Under the pieces are notes generated by a model. The model saw nothing but the letters and a program-made list of their open reading frames with translations. It was not told the origin of the DNA and ran no database searches. Made by a program: the position numbers and the translations under genes. Below, in pieces: positions 17,315 through 26,363 of a stretch of DNA of 62,784 bases. The DNA lies in assembly GCF_001913705.1 (NCBI RefSeq), contig NZ_MKQD01000012.1, positions 1 through 62,784 on the forward strand, read 5' to 3'. Source of the stretch: Thalassotalea sp. PP2-459 (GTDB lineage: Bacteria > Pseudomonadota > Gammaproteobacteria > Enterobacterales > Alteromonadaceae). Within the stretch, counting starts at the first letter, position 1; each line of letters begins with the position of its first letter.

Positions 17315-18517
17315 TTAATGTAATCTTTTTCGATTCCAGATAAATAATCCGGTAACCAAAGCAAGTAACATCAACACAAAGGAACTAGGTTCTGGTATTT
17401 TCACCGGCTCAATGTTTTGCACCAATGATGGTGAAATTTTACGATTACTATCATCTGAAAACTGCGGTGCTTTAGTAAAGTTACTTTGTTGGTCTAACGG
17501 TATTTCATCACCGTTTGGTAAGTTATCATCAGACGTTGAACCACCATTGCCACCTTGAACAGGATTTGAACTTCCTGTGTTCATATCATCTAGAGTTGTA
17601 TCTTGATGTTCTTCACCTTCGGTTATATCTTCGAACAAATTATTGTTCGCTATATCATCAACATTATCGCCACCTTCGCCTGCCCCACCTTGAGTGTCAG
17701 AGTTGCCTTGACGAAATAACCGCTCAACAGACTGTTGAGCCAATAAGGTTGCTCTTTCTTTACCTAAAGAAAGTAAATCCATAGGTACAGAGGAGCCTAC
17801 AAGTTGTTCAGTAAATGATTCAGCAATATTATTACTAGCAAAAAACATTTGTGTCGATGAATTCGTTTGATTCAGAATTGGCGTCAATTGCTCAAAAGAG
17901 GTTCTATTAGCAAATGAGCCAGTTGTCATATTTCTTCGCGTATACGCTGTTGAAACTTGTGGGCTAATTGGGCTTACTGTCGCTGTACGACGCTCAAAAC
18001 TTCCAATATAACTATTGCCGACAAAACCCGTCAGCCATTGTTGGGTTTCACCAACAATTACACCACCAAGATCAGCAGAAACAAACTGCGGTGCAGCATA
18101 AGTATCAATTGCTAACGTCGGTTTATTCACTACATTAATGGTTAACGAAAATTCGGTCGCTCTTATATTCATCGTATTAACTACACGAACAGTAACAGCT
18201 ACATCTTCATCAACTTCATTGACGTATACAAACAATTCATTTTGATTAACAACACCTGAAACAGCATTATTATCACTTACCACTTCAAATGTTCTCCCAT
18301 GCTGATTAAAGTCATCAATGGGAATAGTAAACATAGTATTTTCATGTGCAAGTACACTATTGTTAGCAAGCCCTAACAATGAAAAATGTGCATTATCACT
18401 ATTAAAACCCGTTACTTTATTTGAAAAGTCGTAGATATTAGCCGTTGATATACCGCTAAAACCCAAGAACAGCACAAAGCTAAACGTTTTTTGTAGATTA
18501 AAAAGTTGGTCTTTCAC
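17315..18517 (-). CDS. PEP-CTERM sorting domain protein, c-di-GMP riboswitch controlled
   Basis: A 400-residue exported protein. It has an N-terminal signal peptide (about 1-26), an Ig-like beta region (about 60-140), a long Ser/Asn/Asp/Gly-rich low-complexity stretch (about 265-345), and a classical C-terminal PEP-CTERM signal: IPEPSS, a hydrophobic helix and WNRKRLH (374-400). Such tails are processed by exosortase and usually mark proteins of exopolysaccharide-forming surfaces. The start is GTG at 18517, preceded by GAGGA. A GEMM riboswitch lies in the leader, so expression is expected to follow c-di-GMP. No exosortase gene is in the window. The domain function is unknown. Confidence 0.85.
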   Translation of the reverse strand: MKDQLFNLQKTFSFVLFLGFSGISTANIYDFSNKVTGFNSDNAHFSLLGLANNSVLAHENTMFTIPIDDFNQHGRTFEVVSDNNAVSGVVNQNELFVYVNEVDEDVAVTVRVVNTMNIRATEFSLTINVVNKPTLAIDTYAAPQFVSADLGGVIVGETQQWLTGFVGNSYIGSFERRTATVSPISPQVSTAYTRRNMTTGSFANRTSFEQLTPILNQTNSSTQMFFASNNIAESFTEQLVGSSVPMDLLSLGKERATLLAQQSVERLFRQGNSDTQGGAGEGGDNVDDIANNNLFEDITEGEEHQDTTLDDMNTGSSNPVQGGNGGSTSDDNLPNGDEIPLDQQSNFTKAPQFSDDSNRKISPSLVQNIEPVKIPEPSSFVLMLLALVTGLFIWNRKRLH

Positions 18518-18597
18518 GATATGATCCTCGTTTGTATATAATTTACATAAACTATTAACGTCAATATGTAATGGTTACAACAGACAAGGATTGGGTA

Positions 18598-18685
18598 AGC
18601 TCAATTCTCTGCAGCCCCGCTACCATAGTCTTTACCTTAGGTCGGAAGCTTTGCGTATATGGGTTTCACCATACTTGCCTTTTAC
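18598..18685 (-). promoter_or_regulatory. Cyclic di-GMP-I (GEMM-I) riboswitch aptamer
   Basis: Read on the minus strand, the conserved elements appear in order: AAGGCAAG, a GAAA loop, ACGCAAAGCTTCCG, ACCTAAGG (tetraloop-receptor side) and ATGGTAGCGGGGCTGC. These match the Vc2-type consensus ACGCAAAGCCUCCGGCCUAA and GGUAGCGGGGUUACC. About 80 nt separate the aptamer from the GTG start at 18517. I see no clear terminator in between, so control could be at translation. Confidence 0.92.
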
Positions 18686-18689
18686 AAAT

Positions 18690-18965
18690 ATCAGTTAAAT
18701 AGTAATGTGTAATACGTTTTGCGTCAATAAAACGATCACTTTGTTTGAAAAAGCATCAATCATGCCAAGAACTAAAATTTAAATTCAAATTATGATTACC
18801 CATTTAATTGAGTGAGTAACAAATAATGCCTGCCTTTAATATCTATATCTCATAACAATAAATTAACGCTATTAACAAATCATTGATATTTATATTTTAT
18901 ACAATATACTTACGAGTGTATTTTATATACAAATAATAATAACGATGAAATAAGAAGGAAATAAC
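18690..18965. other. Divergent promoter region of PEP-CTERM and collagenase genes
   Basis: About 275 AT-rich bases without a gene. It must hold the promoter of the riboswitch-led transcript (minus) and of the collagenase operon (plus). Only the collagenase Shine-Dalgarno (AGAAGGAA before GTG 18966) is clear; no operator palindrome stood out. Confidence 0.5.
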
Positions 18966-21308
18966 GTGAAAATTCCACAACAGATACTCTGTGCTGGTTT
19001 AGCTGTTAGCACCTGTTTAGGTTATACAGCATTTGCTAGCGACCAAATCACACCAAAATCACTTTCGAAAGCTTCTGCAAAGCCTTTGCTAACATCACAT
19101 GCAGCAAAACAGTCACATGCAAGAAAACAACTAGACATTAGCCCACCAAGGCAAGTATCGCCTAAGCAATTTGAACAGTTATTACAGTCAAAACAGACGT
19201 TAAATGATCATTATCGAGCTAAGCCAAGCACACAAGTACGCTCTATGCAAACGCCTATTAAAGCTAAACTAAATACCGGCTGTAGCAGTGTAAACGAATT
19301 ACAATCCTTAACAGGTGATGCATTAGTAAATGCAGTCATTAACGGTGATTTAAATTCGTGTCTTTATGGATTATTCGACGCAAACCTTGTTGGCACCTCA
19401 GTCTTTTCAGATCAAAGTTTACAGACAATTGCTGATGCGATGTCAGATTTACTGTCTTATGGTTACGATGGTACAGATGTAACCAAAGCCGCACAATTGG
19501 AAAAATTAGTGATTTATTTACGTGCAATGTTTTGGGCTGAATCGGGCACTAATAGAGTGTTCGATGGTCAATTTACCAGTTCATTAGCAAACGTATTTAA
19601 CCAATATTTTTCGGGGCAAAATTTTTTTAATTACAATGGCTTAGCAACCAGAGATTTCATGGTTAGATATGAAATGCTTATTTTATTACGTAGCTCTGGC
19701 ACAAATAACCTCCCGTACTTAGTGCGATTAACAGAAAGTCTACTTGGGTATGCTTCAACTGTTAATCGGGCTGATGATTGGGGAGTATACTATGAAGAAA
19801 ATGGCGTTACCCAGATCTTGACACACTTATTTAATGCCTCAAGTGAAGATGCTAGTGCATTGGAACAATTGGTAAAAGATCAACCAGAATTACTGACAAA
19901 TTTATCTTCATTTGTATTAAATGAAGGCCAATGGCTCGTTGGTCACACACGAGAATATCAATGGGGTGATAGTGTTAATGAACTCGCTCGCTTTTTAAAG
20001 TTTGGTGGCATAATTGCTGACACTATTAGACCAACCATTATTACTATACTGAATAATTACGATTACCAGGGTGATGGCAGTACAGGCTGGTTAAAAGCTC
20101 AAACAGCTGTGATGGCTTATGATTCAGAAAATTGTGATCTATATGGTGACGCTTGTAGTTTCGATTTAGAAGCAGCCGTTTTATCGGGCAGCCATACCTG
20201 CAGTACAACGTTAAAATTACGCTATCAAGAACCCATCAATGAAAGTAATCGTGATCAAATTTGTTTACAGCTTGCTGAACAAGAAACCGCTTTTCATCAA
20301 ATGTTTCAAACAGCTAAAGATACGCCAGTAGCTAACGATCATAATACTGACCTAGAAGTCGTTATTTTTAGTTCGTACACTGATTATGACAACTACGCAG
20401 GAAATTTCTTCGGCATTGATACCGACAATGGTGGCATGTATTTAGAAGGTAATCCTGCTACACCAGGTAATCAAGCCCGCTTTATTGCACACCAAGCGAC
20501 TTGGTTGCCGACGTTCCAAGTGTGGAATTTACAACATGAATATGTACATTATCTAGATGGGCGGTTCAACCTATGGGGTAGCTTTTCAGATCAACCAGAT
20601 AACAGTGTTTGGTGGAGTGAAGGGTTAGCTGAATATCTTTCTCAACCAAATAATAACAGTAATGCATTAGCTGCTGCGGCTAATAAAACTTATGCGTTAA
20701 GTGAACTATTTCAAACCACTTATGCTAATGGTAATACAGAGAGAATTTATCATTGGGGCTATTTAGCAACACGCTTTATGATGGAGAAAAACCGTACCGA
20801 AATCGATAACACATTATTACCTACGCTTCGTGCAGCAAAATATGTGGTTTCTGAAGCAGAGTGCTCATTCGATTGGAGTTGGAAAACAAAAACAGAAGCC
20901 ATCGAAAATAATTGGTACTGGGCATATGACGATAGTGAGTGGGCAAGTGGCAGCTGGGTTTGGACATGTGGCCAACCGAATGTTGAACAACCAGAGCTAC
21001 CAAGTTATACACCTTACCAAGATATTATAACGGCATGGGGCGTCAACTTTGATGCACAATTTAACGAATGGTTAGATTGTATTATCGCAGGCAATGGTGA
21101 ATGCGTAGCTATAGTACATAATCCTGCTGATATTGACGGTAACCAATACGTTGATAGCCGTGACATTGCAGCCTTTAATTTAATGCTGCGCCAACAAAAT
21201 AATTTATCGCTAGATTACGACTTTAATCAAGACGGTATCGTTGATAGACGAGACATCCGCAGCATGATGGCATTATGTGATCAAGCCCGCTGTGCAATTA
21301 CCCAATAA
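18966..21308 (+). CDS. M9 family collagenase with C-terminal dockerin-like module
   Basis: A 780-residue secreted metalloprotease. Signal peptide is about 1-24 (ending TAFA). The N-terminal M9 activator-like helical region spans about 85-370 and the M9 catalytic domain about 380-700. Zinc ligands are His524 and His528 in HEYVHYLDGRF and Glu552 in WWSEGLAEY. Residues 721-780 are a dockerin-like module with calcium loops DIDGNQYVDSRD (722-733) and DFNQDGIVDRRD (752-763), and Cys771/Cys776. The loop spacing (30 residues) and the ending RRDIRSMMALCDQARC are almost those of the nuclease at 10127. Usual Vibrio-type collagenases end in PPC/PKD domains instead. GTG start with AGAAGGA upstream. A cohesin-like gene follows after 15 bp. 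Confidence 0.92.
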   Translation: MKIPQQILCAGLAVSTCLGYTAFASDQITPKSLSKASAKPLLTSHAAKQSHARKQLDISPPRQVSPKQFEQLLQSKQTLNDHYRAKPSTQVRSMQTPIKAKLNTGCSSVNELQSLTGDALVNAVINGDLNSCLYGLFDANLVGTSVFSDQSLQTIADAMSDLLSYGYDGTDVTKAAQLEKLVIYLRAMFWAESGTNRVFDGQFTSSLANVFNQYFSGQNFFNYNGLATRDFMVRYEMLILLRSSGTNNLPYLVRLTESLLGYASTVNRADDWGVYYEENGVTQILTHLFNASSEDASALEQLVKDQPELLTNLSSFVLNEGQWLVGHTREYQWGDSVNELARFLKFGGIIADTIRPTIITILNNYDYQGDGSTGWLKAQTAVMAYDSENCDLYGDACSFDLEAAVLSGSHTCSTTLKLRYQEPINESNRDQICLQLAEQETAFHQMFQTAKDTPVANDHNTDLEVVIFSSYTDYDNYAGNFFGIDTDNGGMYLEGNPATPGNQARFIAHQATWLPTFQVWNLQHEYVHYLDGRFNLWGSFSDQPDNSVWWSEGLAEYLSQPNNNSNALAAAANKTYALSELFQTTYANGNTERIYHWGYLATRFMMEKNRTEIDNTLLPTLRAAKYVVSEAECSFDWSWKTKTEAIENNWYWAYDDSEWASGSWVWTCGQPNVEQPELPSYTPYQDIITAWGVNFDAQFNEWLDCIIAGNGECVAIVHNPADIDGNQYVDSRDIAAFNLMLRQQNNLSLDYDFNQDGIVDRRDIRSMMALCDQARCAITQ

Positions 21309-21323
21309 TCCAAGGAATATATT

Positions 21324-21878
21324 ATGAAATCATTATTTATCAGTTTACTTACGTTTTTCACGTTAAATTGCCAAGCGACACTGCTAGAACTCAAAGTAGA
21401 TCAAGCATCGTATCAAGAAGGTGACACGGTAACAGCAACTATTGTCGCTAAAAACTTTCCCTATACCTTAGGTGGTTTCGCAGGTGAAGTAAGTTTTGAT
21501 GACAATGGGTTAGCGTTAACTAGCTGGCAGTTTGGTCAAGGTTTTGATGACGGTTTCGGTAGTTTCTCTTATGCCGATGATAGTATTTCAGGTTCACTTT
21601 ATCTTGAAGACTACGCTTATATATTTGCTGATGAACCAACCATCATAGCAAACCAAGGTAATGAATTCGTACTTGCTACTATCGCATTTACAGCGATGGG
21701 TGCTGGTCAACAAACCTTATCATTACTTAACGGGGTTGAAGTGCTTAGCTTTGATAATACAATGTTAGAACAACTCCAAGGCATGGCAGTTACCTTTGAT
21801 GTAACATCAGTACCAACACCTGCAAGCATTGCCTTATTTAGTATTGCGTTACTATTGCTGCATAGAGTTAAACGATAG
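21324..21878 (+). CDS. Cohesin-like secreted protein with PEP-CTERM-like tail, partner of the collagenase
   Basis: A 184-residue protein with a signal peptide (about 1-18). The beta domain opens LLELKVDQASYQEGDTVTA and continues GGFAGEVSFDDNGLALTSW, a good match to the cohesin pattern of strand, GDTV and a Gly-Phe-rich second strand. The C-terminus VPTPAS, a hydrophobic segment and HRVKR is a PEP-CTERM-like signal with PTP in place of PEP. It shares the L-x2-L-x2-DQASY-x3-D-x-V opening with the protein at 12709, though the rest diverges. It sits 15 bp after the collagenase (AAGGA upstream), followed by a hairpin. Likely the anchored receptor for the collagenase dockerin-like tail (inference). 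Confidence 0.77.
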   Translation: MKSLFISLLTFFTLNCQATLLELKVDQASYQEGDTVTATIVAKNFPYTLGGFAGEVSFDDNGLALTSWQFGQGFDDGFGSFSYADDSISGSLYLEDYAYIFADEPTIIANQGNEFVLATIAFTAMGAGQQTLSLLNGVEVLSFDNTMLEQLQGMAVTFDVTSVPTPASIALFSIALLLLHRVKR

Positions 21879-21900
21879 TCTGCCTGACTATTGCAGTGTT

Positions 21901-21938
21901 CACGTGGTTAATCTCGTTCATTAACCACGTGATTATTT
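21901..21938 (+). terminator. Hairpin terminator after the collagenase operon
   Basis: CACGTGGTTAAT (21901-21912) pairs perfectly with ATTAACCACGTG (21920-21931) around 7 bases. The following T content is modest (ATTATTTAG), so strength is uncertain. Confidence 0.75.
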
Positions 21939-22277
21939 AGTTACGCAACCAATGGCTTCTTTCTCAATACAATAAAGCCACAAATCCTCCCTTCGTTACC
22001 TAGTAAAAAATCGTTTTTTACTGACGCTTCATACAATACCACTTAAAAAATAGTCTATTGTTAGATCAACCTTGTTTATACTTTGAGCAACTAATAACAG
22101 GCTAGTTAACCGTTCATAGCGAAAAATGACGTAATTAAACACCATTTTTAGTATTTTCTTTTATATAAAAGTATTAAATAAATCGACACCTCTCATTATT
22201 TTATTGGAATAATCAGGATTTTTGCGTAAAGTAGACAAAAACAATTTGTCGTAATAAAATTACATTTAGGTGCTATT
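21939..22277. other. Upstream region of ppc
   Basis: About 340 bp without a gene. It contains a strong short palindrome, AGTAAAAAA-TCG-TTTTTTACT (22002-22022), whose stem and T-tract could act as a terminator remnant or operator. The rest is AT-rich promoter sequence for ppc. Confidence 0.5.
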
Positions 22278-24839
22278 ATGCTAGAAACAATTTCCAACAA
22301 CGTTCGAAAATTAGGCGAAGCTCTTGGCCAAACCATCGCCAACGACAAAGGTCAAAAATGGGTCGATGACATAGAAGCCATTCGTCATTTATCAAAAGAA
22401 GTCTCTAACGGCAATGAAGAAGCCTTAACAGCACTTCAAGATAAAATCAGAGCTTATGATGCTGATGAACTTATTGTCCACGCCAGAGCATTTAGTCAAT
22501 TTTTAAATTTAGCCAACATTGCAGAACAGCAATATACAGCAAGTGAAAAAGGGTTGGCTGAACTCGATTTACCCCACCCACTCGATGATTTAAAAGAAAA
22601 GTTAAACGATAAACCGGCACATATTATCGAAAAAGCAATTTCACAATTAGAAATTGAGTTGGTGTTAACAGCTCATCCAACCGAAGTTAATCGCCGTACT
22701 TTCATCCATAAATATCATGAAATTGCCCAAGCACTCGATAATAATGATAGTGAACTCGGTGATCGCATTAATGAGCTGATAGAACAAGCTTGGCATACCC
22801 AAGAAATACGCAACAATCGCCCTTCTCCTTTAGATGAATCTCGTTGGGGGCTAAACACTATTAGTGATAGCTTATGGCATGCAGTGCCTGATTTTGTTCG
22901 AGAGCTTGATCAATTTAGCCAAGAAAAAATAGGCAAGCCACTTCCTGAAACATGCGTACCATTAACGATGGCTAGTTGGATGGCAGGCGATCGAGACGGC
23001 AACCCTTTTGTCACTGCCAAATTAAGTGAACAAGCTATTTTACAAGCAAGGTTAATGGCTGCTCAATTATACCTACAAGATTTCGAAACCTTGTATTTAG
23101 AACTGTCGATGGGTAAAGCAACCCCTGACTTAGTTGAAAATGATGTCAACGACTTGGGTCCATATCGACAAGCTTTAAAGCCTGTTATTGAGAAATTACA
23201 ACACACAGTGTCGTTATTAGAGGCAAACAACACTGATGGTGCAATCGCAAGTTCTAATGAATTATATTTGCCGTTAAAGCAATGCCGAGACAGCCTATTA
23301 GCTGTTGGCTTAACACGAATTGCTAACTCACATATCATCGATTTAATGCGAAAAGTACAATGCTTTGGCATTTCATTAGTAAAACTTGATGTCAGACAAC
23401 ACAGTGAGCGTCATGATACGGCATTAGCAGAAATTCTAACGTCATTAGGTTTGGGTGATTATCTTCAATGGTCTGAAGAAGAAAAAATTCACTTTTTGTT
23501 GACTGAAATTAATAACCCAAGACCTTTGATCCCCAATAAGGCGTGGAGCCAAGAAACACAGGAAGTACTCGACACCTTTGACTTTATTGCCAAACAACCA
23601 CGAGAAGTGATGGGTATTTATATCATTTCAATGGCAAGTAAAGTCAGCGACGTTTTATTAGTGAACCTCTTTTTAAAAACAGCGAATGTTTCTTGGCAAA
23701 TGCCGATTGCTCCTTTATTTGAAACGTTGGATGATTTGAATAATGCGCCTAAAGTTATGGATGAATTATTAACAATAGATGCATACAAAAGTCGCTGTGA
23801 TAACAAACACTTTGTTATGATAGGTTATAGTGATTCAGCTAAAGATGCTGGTGTATTGGCAGCTGCATGGGGTCAATACCACTCTCAAGAAGCGTTGGTA
23901 AATGTATTCAAGAGCCATGATACTGTGCTTAAGTTATTTCATGGTCGTGGTGGTACCATCGGTCGCGGTGGTGGTCCAGCACATGCCGCTATTGCATCAC
24001 AACCACCTGGCACCTTAGATGGTGGCTTACGAGTTACCGAACAAGGTGAAACAATTCGCTATAAATTTGGCTTACCTAGTCTCGCTGTCAGAAGCCTTCA
24101 TTTATATGCCAGCGCAATACTTGATAGTTTAATCACTCCTCCATTAACACCAAGTGATGAATGGCGCGAATTGATGGGAAAACTTGCTACTGAAAGTTGT
24201 GATATTTATCGTCACTATGTACAAGAAGAACCTGATTTTGTACGTTATTTTCGACAAGCGACTCCTGAGCAAGAACTTGCATCACTGCCATTAGGCTCTC
24301 GGCCAAGCAAAAGAAAGGTCGACGGCGGCATTGACTCACTCAGAGCGATCCCCTGGATCTTTGCCTGGAGCCAAAACCGACTAGTGTTGCCAAGTTGGCT
24401 AGGTTTAGGTCAAACACTCGCCAATGCAAATGAAAAAGACGCAAAAACCATTCAAACCATGTTAACCGAATGGCGTTATTTCAGAGCTCGGTTATCACTG
24501 ATTGAAATGGTGTATTTAAAATCCGAGCCTCAAATTTCAGCGTTATATGATAAAGCACTTGTCGAACCTGAATTGCAAAATATTGGTGAAACGTTAAGAT
24601 CTCAGTTAGCCAAAGATAAACAAACAGTTTTATCATTATTGTCGCAAGAACACATCATGGAATCTGACCCATGGAATTTGAATTCATTCAAACTCCGTCA
24701 GCCATATTTATTACCGCTTCATTTGATGCAAATTGAAGTGTTATCACGCTTACGACAATCACCTGACAAAATAAAAAATGAACAAGTGTTAACCGTGACC
24801 ATGGCAGGTATTGCTACGGGCTTACGAAATACGGGTTAA
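22278..24839 (+). CDS. ppc: Phosphoenolpyruvate carboxylase
   Basis: An 853-residue enzyme that carboxylates phosphoenolpyruvate to oxaloacetate, replenishing the citric acid cycle. Signature regions are complete: VLTAHPTEVNRRT with the catalytic His, MAGDRDGNPFVT, GYSDSAKDAG, FHGRGGTIGRGGGPAHAAI, LRAIPWIFAWSQNR and the C-terminal GLRNTG. Length is about 30 residues short of E. coli Ppc, within the family range. Start ATG at 22278, upstream TTAGGTG. Monocistronic, with a terminator after it. Confidence 0.97.
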   Translation: MLETISNNVRKLGEALGQTIANDKGQKWVDDIEAIRHLSKEVSNGNEEALTALQDKIRAYDADELIVHARAFSQFLNLANIAEQQYTASEKGLAELDLPHPLDDLKEKLNDKPAHIIEKAISQLEIELVLTAHPTEVNRRTFIHKYHEIAQALDNNDSELGDRINELIEQAWHTQEIRNNRPSPLDESRWGLNTISDSLWHAVPDFVRELDQFSQEKIGKPLPETCVPLTMASWMAGDRDGNPFVTAKLSEQAILQARLMAAQLYLQDFETLYLELSMGKATPDLVENDVNDLGPYRQALKPVIEKLQHTVSLLEANNTDGAIASSNELYLPLKQCRDSLLAVGLTRIANSHIIDLMRKVQCFGISLVKLDVRQHSERHDTALAEILTSLGLGDYLQWSEEEKIHFLLTEINNPRPLIPNKAWSQETQEVLDTFDFIAKQPREVMGIYIISMASKVSDVLLVNLFLKTANVSWQMPIAPLFETLDDLNNAPKVMDELLTIDAYKSRCDNKHFVMIGYSDSAKDAGVLAAAWGQYHSQEALVNVFKSHDTVLKLFHGRGGTIGRGGGPAHAAIASQPPGTLDGGLRVTEQGETIRYKFGLPSLAVRSLHLYASAILDSLITPPLTPSDEWRELMGKLATESCDIYRHYVQEEPDFVRYFRQATPEQELASLPLGSRPSKRKVDGGIDSLRAIPWIFAWSQNRLVLPSWLGLGQTLANANEKDAKTIQTMLTEWRYFRARLSLIEMVYLKSEPQISALYDKALVEPELQNIGETLRSQLAKDKQTVLSLLSQEHIMESDPWNLNSFKLRQPYLLPLHLMQIEVLSRLRQSPDKIKNEQVLTVTMAGIATGLRNTG

Positions 24840-24872
24840 TCATTATTATACTCAAGGTATTTAACTAGACTT

Positions 24873-24910
24873 GAGCGTTATTGAATACATTTTCAATAAC
24901 GCTCTTTCAC
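24873..24910 (+). terminator. Rho-independent terminator of ppc
   Basis: GAGCGTTATTGAA (24873-24885) pairs with TTCAATAACGCTC (24892-24904) and is followed by TTTC. A 13-bp perfect stem lies just after the ppc stop. Confidence 0.88.
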
Positions 24911-25091
24911 AATAAACTGACATTTCGACCTATATCAGCATCATCAATGACTTACCACCTCACCTGCCATTAACACTGAAAAATACATTTAACAATTTTG
25001 AAACATATTGCAACACCAAATATACAAGTCGCCTTTTTATTTTGAATAACTTTCGGTATCATGCAGCGCTTTTCAACTAAAAAATAGTGCT

Positions 25092-26282
25092 ATGTGGTTT
25101 AAAACGTTCACGGTCATTTTACTTATTTTTTCATCGCCCGACCTATTCGCGAGTGGGTTACAGTCACTGAATCAACATTTTTATAGCATAGTAAAAAAAG
25201 AGTTAACGCAACAGAGTGTGCCTGGTGCTGCTTATACTGTTGTAAAAGGTAACAACGTTATTGTTACTGAAACCTTTGGCTTTACAGACAAAAAAAAATC
25301 ACAAAAAATAACGCCTAACACAGTCTTTCGCCTTGCATCTGTGTCAAAACCTTTTGCCGCTACATTGGTTAATATGCTTGCCGACGAACAAAAGCTAAGC
25401 TTAACTGACCCAGTAACCAAGTATGTTCCGCACTTTAGCTTAGCGACGCCAGAAGCTGCTGATAAAATCACTCTGCATCATATACTTAGCCATTCAACCG
25501 GTCTAATGCCTAACGCTTATGACAACCTACTTCATGAAAATTGGAGTATCGAAAAAATTATCGGTCGCTTCGATCGCGTAACTCCTATCTGTGAGCCAGA
25601 GAAGTGTTACGGTTATCAAAATATTGCTTATGGCATGCTGCAACCAGTGATCGAATCTACCACTAACACTTCTTATAAAAAGTTATTAAGTCAGCGTATT
25701 TTCGAACCACTAGCGATGGAAAATGCTTCTGTGGGTATTGATGTCTACCGTACAGAATCGAATACGGCAAAACCACATGTTTTAAGAAAGCGTGTAAACA
25801 CCAATAAATATGACCGTCGTGGCAAAAGAATAAAACGAAACATTTGGCGCACAGTAAAAGTAACACCCGATTATTACAAAGTTGCTACAGCAGCGGGTGT
25901 TAACGCCAGTATTTCTGATATGTCGCAATGGTTAATAGCCAATTTAGGCCATGCGCCTGACGTACTACCTGATTCGATTATCACTAAAGTGACTACCCCA
26001 CGAATCAAAACAAAGAAAGATTTACGACGCCTTTATTGGCGAGAGCACCTTGAAGATGCTCACTATGGTTATGGTTGGCGCATATACCAATTTGATCATA
26101 TAAAGCTTATATATCATTCAGGTTGGGTGTCTGGCTTCAGGGCTGACATCGCATACTCTCCTGAGCTCGACCTTGGCTTTGCGATGTTAATGAATGCTGA
26201 AAGTAACAGCATTAATAAACTTTCAACAACATTTTGGTCTTTGGTGTATGATCACTTCTTTCCTGATGTAATTGCTGACTAG
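25092..26282 (+). CDS. Serine beta-lactamase-like hydrolase
   Basis: A 396-residue exported serine hydrolase of the class C beta-lactamase / penicillin-binding family (S12 type). Signal peptide 1-20 (ending DLFA). The catalytic SxxK is Ser83-Val-Ser-Lys86 in RLASVSKPF, and the Y-x-N is Tyr175-Gln-Asn177 in YGYQNIAYG. The third motif is HSG (YHSGWVSGF) rather than KTG, which is usual in esterase or peptidase relatives rather than true AmpC. Residues about 220-260 form a basic insertion. It probably acts on peptides or esters in the periplasm; antibiotic resistance should not be assumed. Confidence 0.9.
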   Translation: MWFKTFTVILLIFSSPDLFASGLQSLNQHFYSIVKKELTQQSVPGAAYTVVKGNNVIVTETFGFTDKKKSQKITPNTVFRLASVSKPFAATLVNMLADEQKLSLTDPVTKYVPHFSLATPEAADKITLHHILSHSTGLMPNAYDNLLHENWSIEKIIGRFDRVTPICEPEKCYGYQNIAYGMLQPVIESTTNTSYKKLLSQRIFEPLAMENASVGIDVYRTESNTAKPHVLRKRVNTNKYDRRGKRIKRNIWRTVKVTPDYYKVATAAGVNASISDMSQWLIANLGHAPDVLPDSIITKVTTPRIKTKKDLRRLYWREHLEDAHYGYGWRIYQFDHIKLIYHSGWVSGFRADIAYSPELDLGFAMLMNAESNSINKLSTTFWSLVYDHFFPDVIAD

Positions 26283-26363
26283 TTTCAACGTCATTCAGCT
26301 TTAAAAGCATCAACTTTTGCATTACACTCAACTCATCTGACCAGAAGAGTATAATCCATACAT

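Noticed and set aside
25092-26282. Possible AmpC-type antibiotic resistance gene
   Set aside because: The third active-site motif is HSG rather than KTG and no ampR-like neighbour is present; a peptidase or esterase role is more likely.
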